From Acidobacteriota bacterium (GTDB lineage Bacteria; Acidobacteriota; Terriglobia; UBA7540): a stretch of DNA of 9,062 nucleotides. The stretch's first letter is position 1, and the number at the start of each line of letters is the position of its first letter. Positions 5,222-9,062 of this stretch are shown piece by piece. The translations under genes and the position numbers were made by a program. The notes under the pieces were generated by a model. It worked only from the letters and a program-made list of their open reading frames with translations, made no database searches and was not told the DNA's origin. Location: positions 1 through 9,062 of the forward strand of contig JAJXZM010000332.1 of assembly GCA_021780055.1 (NCBI GenBank), written 5' to 3'.

Positions 5222-7378
5222 ATGAAAAATTGGTCCTTGTTTGCCAGGAAGCCTGGCGTGTCGGCCCTTGTCCTGCTTTTCCTGGTGCTGACAGCATGCT
5301 CCAGGCAGTCAACGGCGCCACATTCCTCGAGCTCACCAAAGGAGGAATCGTTCGTGCGGGTAAAGACTTTGCAGCCGCGGTCCGTCTCTCCGGACTTTAC
5401 AAGCGTTGGCCCGATGACCACCGACCTTTGGACCTTTAATGCCCTCAACCTGTATGACCCTGCTCTGAAATCACAGGTGTTTTACGTTACATCGTTCAAT
5501 GAAGCAGGTGGGGGCCAATTTTTTGTAACGGAGGGCAAGCCGGAGCGGACAGGCCAGTTGATCGAGCTGGACTATCTCCACAATCGTGCCCAGACCTGGC
5601 CCATGCCGGCCGGGATCGGCTCCTGGGGGATCATCCAGGGAGAAGACGGCAACATCTACATGGGGTCGTATAACCAGGGCGAACTGATGTGCTTCAATCC
5701 GCGAACCAAGCAGTGGTTGAAGGTTCCCCAGGCGTCTCCAGAATTCCGAAAGAAGGAATTCATCATCTGCGATCTGGCCCAGGCCCCGAACGGGGACATT
5801 TACTACGGCACCTACCCGGGCGCCCATTTGGTTCGCTACGATCCCCATGCGCAGACGGTGACCGACCTCGGCAAGGTAGCCGACGAAAACTACGTACGCT
5901 GGGTTGCCGTCACGCACCACGGCATTGTGCTTTGCGGCGTCGGTCCGCGGTTGGGGCGCGTTATCGCTTATAATCCCGCGACGCGCGGCTTCTCGACCAT
6001 CACCCCAACCCAATACCAGACTCCGGGCGTCTTCCCCAAGCCATTGGTAAGTGACCGTTACGTGGTGGAAGGACAGCATCGGCCCGGCAGCCGCGTCCTC
6101 GTCTACGATCCAAAGACGCTCAAGCTTCTTCACGTCTATACCGTTCCCTCGAAAAACAATGGGTCCGGCAACCAGTCCATTTTCACTCTGATCGATGACA
6201 ACCACGTCCTCTATCAGGACGACGATCAGAAACTGATGTCGCTGAATCTGACAAACGGCGACCGCACGGTTGTGTTCGCCTCACCAGGCACCGCCGCGAA
6301 CAATAGATGGTACTTCGATCAGTCGGGAAATCTTCTCGGGCTGCTTGTTCAGTCGTATGTTTATCTGAACCGCAAGACGAACACAGTAACCCACCGCATG
6401 ATTCCAGTGGAGGGTCTGGGTGAGCATGTGCTGTGGCTGAATTCATTTCCGAATGGCCTGATTTACGGCGGGCCGGGGCTGGGGCAAACGTGCTTCTCAT
6501 TTAACCCCAAAACGAATGTGCTCACATCCTACGACCAGGTCATTGACCGCACGGGCGAAATTTATTACGGCATTCCTTACAACGGCAAGCTCTACACGAT
6601 GTCTTACGCCGAAGCCGGTCTGGCGGTTTTTGATCCTGAGAAGCCGTGGGATGCGGGCGAAGCCCCGTCGTCCAATCCGCGGGCCATTTTGTACATCCCC
6701 GAGGACCAGTACCGCCCGGTGGGTGGAATCCATCTGGGTCCCGGCGGGAAAATGTACATCGGCACTCAGCCCGACTACGGATTGCTGGGCGGAGCGCTGT
6801 CGGTTTTTGATCCCGCGACTGAAAAGCTGGAAGTCTATCGCAACCTGATTCCCAACGAAGAAATCGGCGCCGTGGGAACAGACGACCGGTACGTCTATTG
6901 CGGCGCCGACCCCGCCGGAGGCGGCGGCAGCAAAGCCGTCGAGAAGCAGTCGCACTTCGTTGTGTGGGACCCGCAAACTAAGAAGATTATTTTTGATCAC
7001 GCATTTCAGACCTCCGCGGGGGTTGGAGCAATTGCAGCCGTTCACAAACATGCGTACTTTGTCACCGGCAATCAGTTGATGGATTACGATTCCACGAAAC
7101 AGACCTTGGCGACGATTTACCATTTCGACCGGCCTCGCCAAGTCCCGCTGGAAAGTCTTAAGGCAGCGCAGGACGGGACGCTGTGGGGAATTCTTGGTGA
7201 CGAACTGGCCCACATCGATCCTTCCGCCCGTAAGGTAAAGTTCTTTTCGGAGACATCGGGGAAGGCCACCAGCGGGCTGGCCATCGGCGCAGACGGAACA
7301 ATCTATTTTGGCAGCGACACGGACGTCTGGAGCTATCACCCCAGGTCCCCAAGTCCGCCGGCCGCATTCGGCCAATAG
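5222..7378 (+). CDS. Large beta-propeller lipoprotein of unknown function (first of two paralogues)
   Basis: The product is 718 residues. It opens with MKNWSLFARK, a hydrophobic VSALVLLFLVLTAC segment with an LTAC lipobox (Cys 26), then a Ser-rich linker (about 27-40), so it is probably lipid-anchored. The body has no clear enzymatic signature but repeats a blade pattern of Gly-x-(I/L/M)-Tyr-x-Gly, a loop, then hydrophobic-x-(Y/F)-(D/N)-P: near 143 (GNIYMG...CFNPRT), 190 (NGDIYYG...RYDPHA), 411 (NGLIYGG...SFNPKT), 510 (KMYIG...VFDPAT) and 691 (DGTIYFG). About 670 residues of such repeats would fit roughly 14 blades, perhaps two seven-bladed propellers (inference). Propeller folds of this look occur in SMP-30/Vgb-like proteins, sensor domains and some polysaccharide lyases (PL11, PL22, PL24), so binding or lyase activity on a glycan is possible but unproven. 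A close paralogue follows 134 bp downstream. Confidence 0.8.
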   Translation: MKNWSLFARKPGVSALVLLFLVLTACSRQSTAPHSSSSPKEESFVRVKTLQPRSVSPDFTSVGPMTTDLWTFNALNLYDPALKSQVFYVTSFNEAGGGQFFVTEGKPERTGQLIELDYLHNRAQTWPMPAGIGSWGIIQGEDGNIYMGSYNQGELMCFNPRTKQWLKVPQASPEFRKKEFIICDLAQAPNGDIYYGTYPGAHLVRYDPHAQTVTDLGKVADENYVRWVAVTHHGIVLCGVGPRLGRVIAYNPATRGFSTITPTQYQTPGVFPKPLVSDRYVVEGQHRPGSRVLVYDPKTLKLLHVYTVPSKNNGSGNQSIFTLIDDNHVLYQDDDQKLMSLNLTNGDRTVVFASPGTAANNRWYFDQSGNLLGLLVQSYVYLNRKTNTVTHRMIPVEGLGEHVLWLNSFPNGLIYGGPGLGQTCFSFNPKTNVLTSYDQVIDRTGEIYYGIPYNGKLYTMSYAEAGLAVFDPEKPWDAGEAPSSNPRAILYIPEDQYRPVGGIHLGPGGKMYIGTQPDYGLLGGALSVFDPATEKLEVYRNLIPNEEIGAVGTDDRYVYCGADPAGGGGSKAVEKQSHFVVWDPQTKKIIFDHAFQTSAGVGAIAAVHKHAYFVTGNQLMDYDSTKQTLATIYHFDRPRQVPLESLKAAQDGTLWGILGDELAHIDPSARKVKFFSETSGKATSGLAIGADGTIYFGSDTDVWSYHPRSPSPPAAFGQ
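5513..5556 (+). repeat. 39-bp in-frame extra segment bounded by GGCCA repeats
   Basis: The first propeller gene has 13 codons (FFVTEGKPERTGQ) that its paralogue lacks. GGCCA occurs at 5513-5517 and again at 5552-5556, exactly 39 nt apart. The paralogue has a single GGCCA at the matching place, followed directly by the shared L-I-x-L-D-Y. This is the pattern left by deletion or insertion through slippage between short repeats. Confidence 0.6.
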
Positions 7379-7512
7379 GCAGGCCGTTGCTTCTGGCAAT
7401 TTCAGCAATTTGATCGTCCGGTTGGTGCGACTCCAAACGCATCCGCAGGATTGGCGTGCAGCCTTCATCACTCATAGGGTTAAGCGTTATTGACTTTGGG
7501 AGGAACATCCAT
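7379..7512. other. Short spacer between the propeller paralogues
   Basis: No intrinsic terminator hairpin with a T-run is visible in these 134 bp, and I find no convincing promoter. The two genes may therefore be co-transcribed (inference). Only the ribosome binding site near the right end is clear. Confidence 0.45.
7498..7503 (+). promoter_or_regulatory. Ribosome binding site (GGGAGG) for the second propeller gene
   Basis: GGGAGG lies 9 nt before ATG 7513. It supports this start over any start in the overlapping frame that opens at 7490, which has no resemblance to the paralogue. Confidence 0.65.
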
Positions 7513-9062
7513 ATGCGCAGGCATATTCTCTTCTGTTTTGTGGTTACCATCCTGGCCGCGGTTCTCCTGGCCATGCCCGGCACAGGGCGCTCCCAGGAAA
7601 ACGATTTCGTCCGCACAAGCACTCTTACGATGCGTTCCGCAGCTCCGGGATTCAGCGAAATCGGCCCCGTGGCGACTAACCTATGGACCTTCAACGCCCT
7701 GGATGTGTACGACCCGCAACTCAAGACTGATGTGTTTTACATCACGTCGTTCAACTCGGCCGGCCTCGGCCAGCTTATCCGCCTGGACTACCGGCACAAT
7801 CGCGCCAAATCATGGACGATACCTGCGGGCATCGGCTCATGGGGGATCATTCAGGGAAAGGATGGAAACCTTTATCTCGGCTCGTACAACGAAGGCAAGC
7901 TGCTCTGCTTTAATCCGCGCACTGAAAAATGGATCCCACTGCCACAGGCCTCTGAAGCTTTCCGGAAAAAGGAATTCATTATTTGCGATCTGGCCCAGGC
8001 GCCCGACGGGAAGATTTACTACGGAACTTACCCCGGCTGCCACCTTGTCTGCTATAACCCTCATACGCGGAAAGTGACCGATCTCGGCAAGGTGGCCGAC
8101 GAAAATTACCTGCGCAACGTCGCCGTCACCCCGGAAGGAATTGTCTTGTGTGGAGTTGGTACCCGTTTCGGGCGGATCATTGCCTACGACCCCTCTACGC
8201 GCCAGTTTCACACGTTGACGCCGAAGCAGTATCAGCTTGCAGGCGTCACGCCCATGCCGATGGTCAGCCCTCACTTCATGGTCGAACTGGCCGGGGACAA
8301 TGTCCTCATTTTTCAGACGCGGACGCTGAAATTACTCCGCACGGAGAAGTTGCCCGGGGCGTCGGGGATCAATCTGCTGGATGCCGACCACATCATTTAC
8401 CAGGTGGGTTACGGAAACATTGAAAAGCTCGATTTGCGCACCGGGGAAAAATCCATTTACTACAAATCGCCGGGTGCCATTCCAAGCGGTCGCTGGTTTC
8501 TGACTCGCAATGGAAACCTTATGGGGATGCGTATCCAGTCCTATATCTTTGTAAATGTGAAAGACCATACAACGGTCCGCCACCGCATCCAGGTCGATGG
8601 TCTAGGGCAGGAGGTTCTGTGGCTGCGTTCCGTTCCGAACGGGCTGATTTACGGAGGGCCGGGATTGGGCCAGACGCTCTTTTCCTACAATCCGCGAGAC
8701 CGCCAGCTCATCTCCTACGACCAGGTGATGGATGAGGGCGGCGAGATCTATTACGGTATTCCCTATAAAGGGAAGCTTTACACGATTTCTTATGTCGAGG
8801 CCACGCTGGTTGTTTTTGACCCCGCCCAGCCGTGGAACCAGGGTGACAGCGCCAATTCCAACCCACGCACGATCCTGCACATTCCCGAGCAGCAGTATCG
8901 GCCCGTAGGAGGGATCCATCTCGGCCCCGGCCACAAGATGTACATTGGCACTCAGCCGGATTACGGATTGATTGGCGGTGCCCTCTCCGTTTTTGACCCA
9001 ACTACAGGAAAATTGGAGGTCCATCGGAATCTCATTCCCAACGAGGAAATCAGCGCTGTGGC
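7513..9062 (+). CDS. Secreted beta-propeller protein, paralogue of the upstream lipoprotein (3' truncated by window)
   Basis: From ATG 7513 the frame is open without a stop to the window end, giving 516 codons and a partial one. Residues 1-28 form a signal peptide: MRRH, a hydrophobic FCFVVTILAAVLLAM core, then GTGRSQ. It lacks a lipobox cysteine, so the mature protein is probably free in the periplasm or secreted. From ENDFVRTSTL onward it aligns with the upstream lipoprotein almost end to end: shared LWTFNAL, AGIGSWGIIQG, FRKKEFIICDLAQAP, DLGKVADENY, LIYGGPGLGQT and PVGGIHLGPG (His 469). Blade motifs Gly-x-(I/L/M)-Tyr-x-Gly with (Y/F)-(D/N)-P recur as in the paralogue. Residues about 245-350 are much less similar. 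The family is not recognised and no catalytic motif is evident. By comparison with its partner about 190 residues are missing beyond the window. Confidence 0.82.
   Translation, partial: MRRHILFCFVVTILAAVLLAMPGTGRSQENDFVRTSTLTMRSAAPGFSEIGPVATNLWTFNALDVYDPQLKTDVFYITSFNSAGLGQLIRLDYRHNRAKSWTIPAGIGSWGIIQGKDGNLYLGSYNEGKLLCFNPRTEKWIPLPQASEAFRKKEFIICDLAQAPDGKIYYGTYPGCHLVCYNPHTRKVTDLGKVADENYLRNVAVTPEGIVLCGVGTRFGRIIAYDPSTRQFHTLTPKQYQLAGVTPMPMVSPHFMVELAGDNVLIFQTRTLKLLRTEKLPGASGINLLDADHIIYQVGYGNIEKLDLRTGEKSIYYKSPGAIPSGRWFLTRNGNLMGMRIQSYIFVNVKDHTTVRHRIQVDGLGQEVLWLRSVPNGLIYGGPGLGQTLFSYNPRDRQLISYDQVMDEGGEIYYGIPYKGKLYTISYVEATLVVFDPAQPWNQGDSANSNPRTILHIPEQQYRPVGGIHLGPGHKMYIGTQPDYGLIGGALSVFDPTTGKLEVHRNLIPNEEISAV

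Noticed and set aside
5471..6205. Minus-strand open frame (244 codons) under the first propeller gene
   Set aside because: A similar antisense frame appears at the matching place under the paralogue, as expected when the sense protein is what is conserved.
6497..7471. Long minus-strand open frame (324 codons) under the first propeller gene
   Set aside because: It is antisense to a gene whose protein is conserved in the adjacent paralogue, has no recognisable motifs and no good ribosome binding site, and is a shadow of codon bias.
7490..8077. Plus-strand frame of 195 codons starting 23 bp before the second propeller gene
   Set aside because: It lies in a different frame, has no similarity to the paralogue, and the true frame at 7513 has a good ribosome binding site, a signal peptide and extensive homology.

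Overview
The window looks like a chromosomal stretch from a Gram-negative soil or sediment bacterium. It is moderately GC-rich, the proteins carry Gram-negative-style export signals including a lipobox, and large uncharacterised secreted proteins are common. Acidobacteriota is my best guess, but this rests on overall style rather than a marker gene. No RNA genes, CRISPR arrays, insertion sequences or phage genes are visible.

Left part (1-3699, + strand): the 3' end of a DegT/DnrJ/EryC1/StrS sugar aminotransferase gene is followed, through a TTGA stop/start overlap, by a gene for a 1048-residue exported heparinase II/III-type polysaccharide lyase. The first enzyme makes amino sugars for surface glycans. 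The second would act on an acidic polysaccharide outside the cytoplasm. The coupling suggests a polysaccharide locus in which a lyase accompanies biosynthesis.

Middle (3789-4781, - strand): a convergent gene encodes an exported protein of about 330 residues. It looks like a TIM-barrel glycoside-hydrolase-type protein with an acidic IDDF motif, but I cannot assign it to a numbered family. The divergent gap at 4782-5221 holds candidate promoters for both directions, a hyphenated palindrome between the forward -35 and -10 boxes, an 8-bp direct repeat and a doubtful 26-codon ORF.

Right part (5222-9062, + strand): two tandem paralogous genes encode large beta-propeller proteins of unknown function. 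The first is a complete 718-residue lipoprotein (LTAC lipobox). The second has an ordinary cleavable signal peptide and is cut off by the window end after 516 codons. The flanking propeller blades are highly conserved between them and a central segment is strongly diverged. This suggests duplication followed by a change of location and perhaps ligand.

Taken together, the window reads as a set of secreted or surface proteins for making, trimming or sensing a polysaccharide. The propeller pair is the least explained and most interesting part. Function is inferred from protein families and neighbourhood only.
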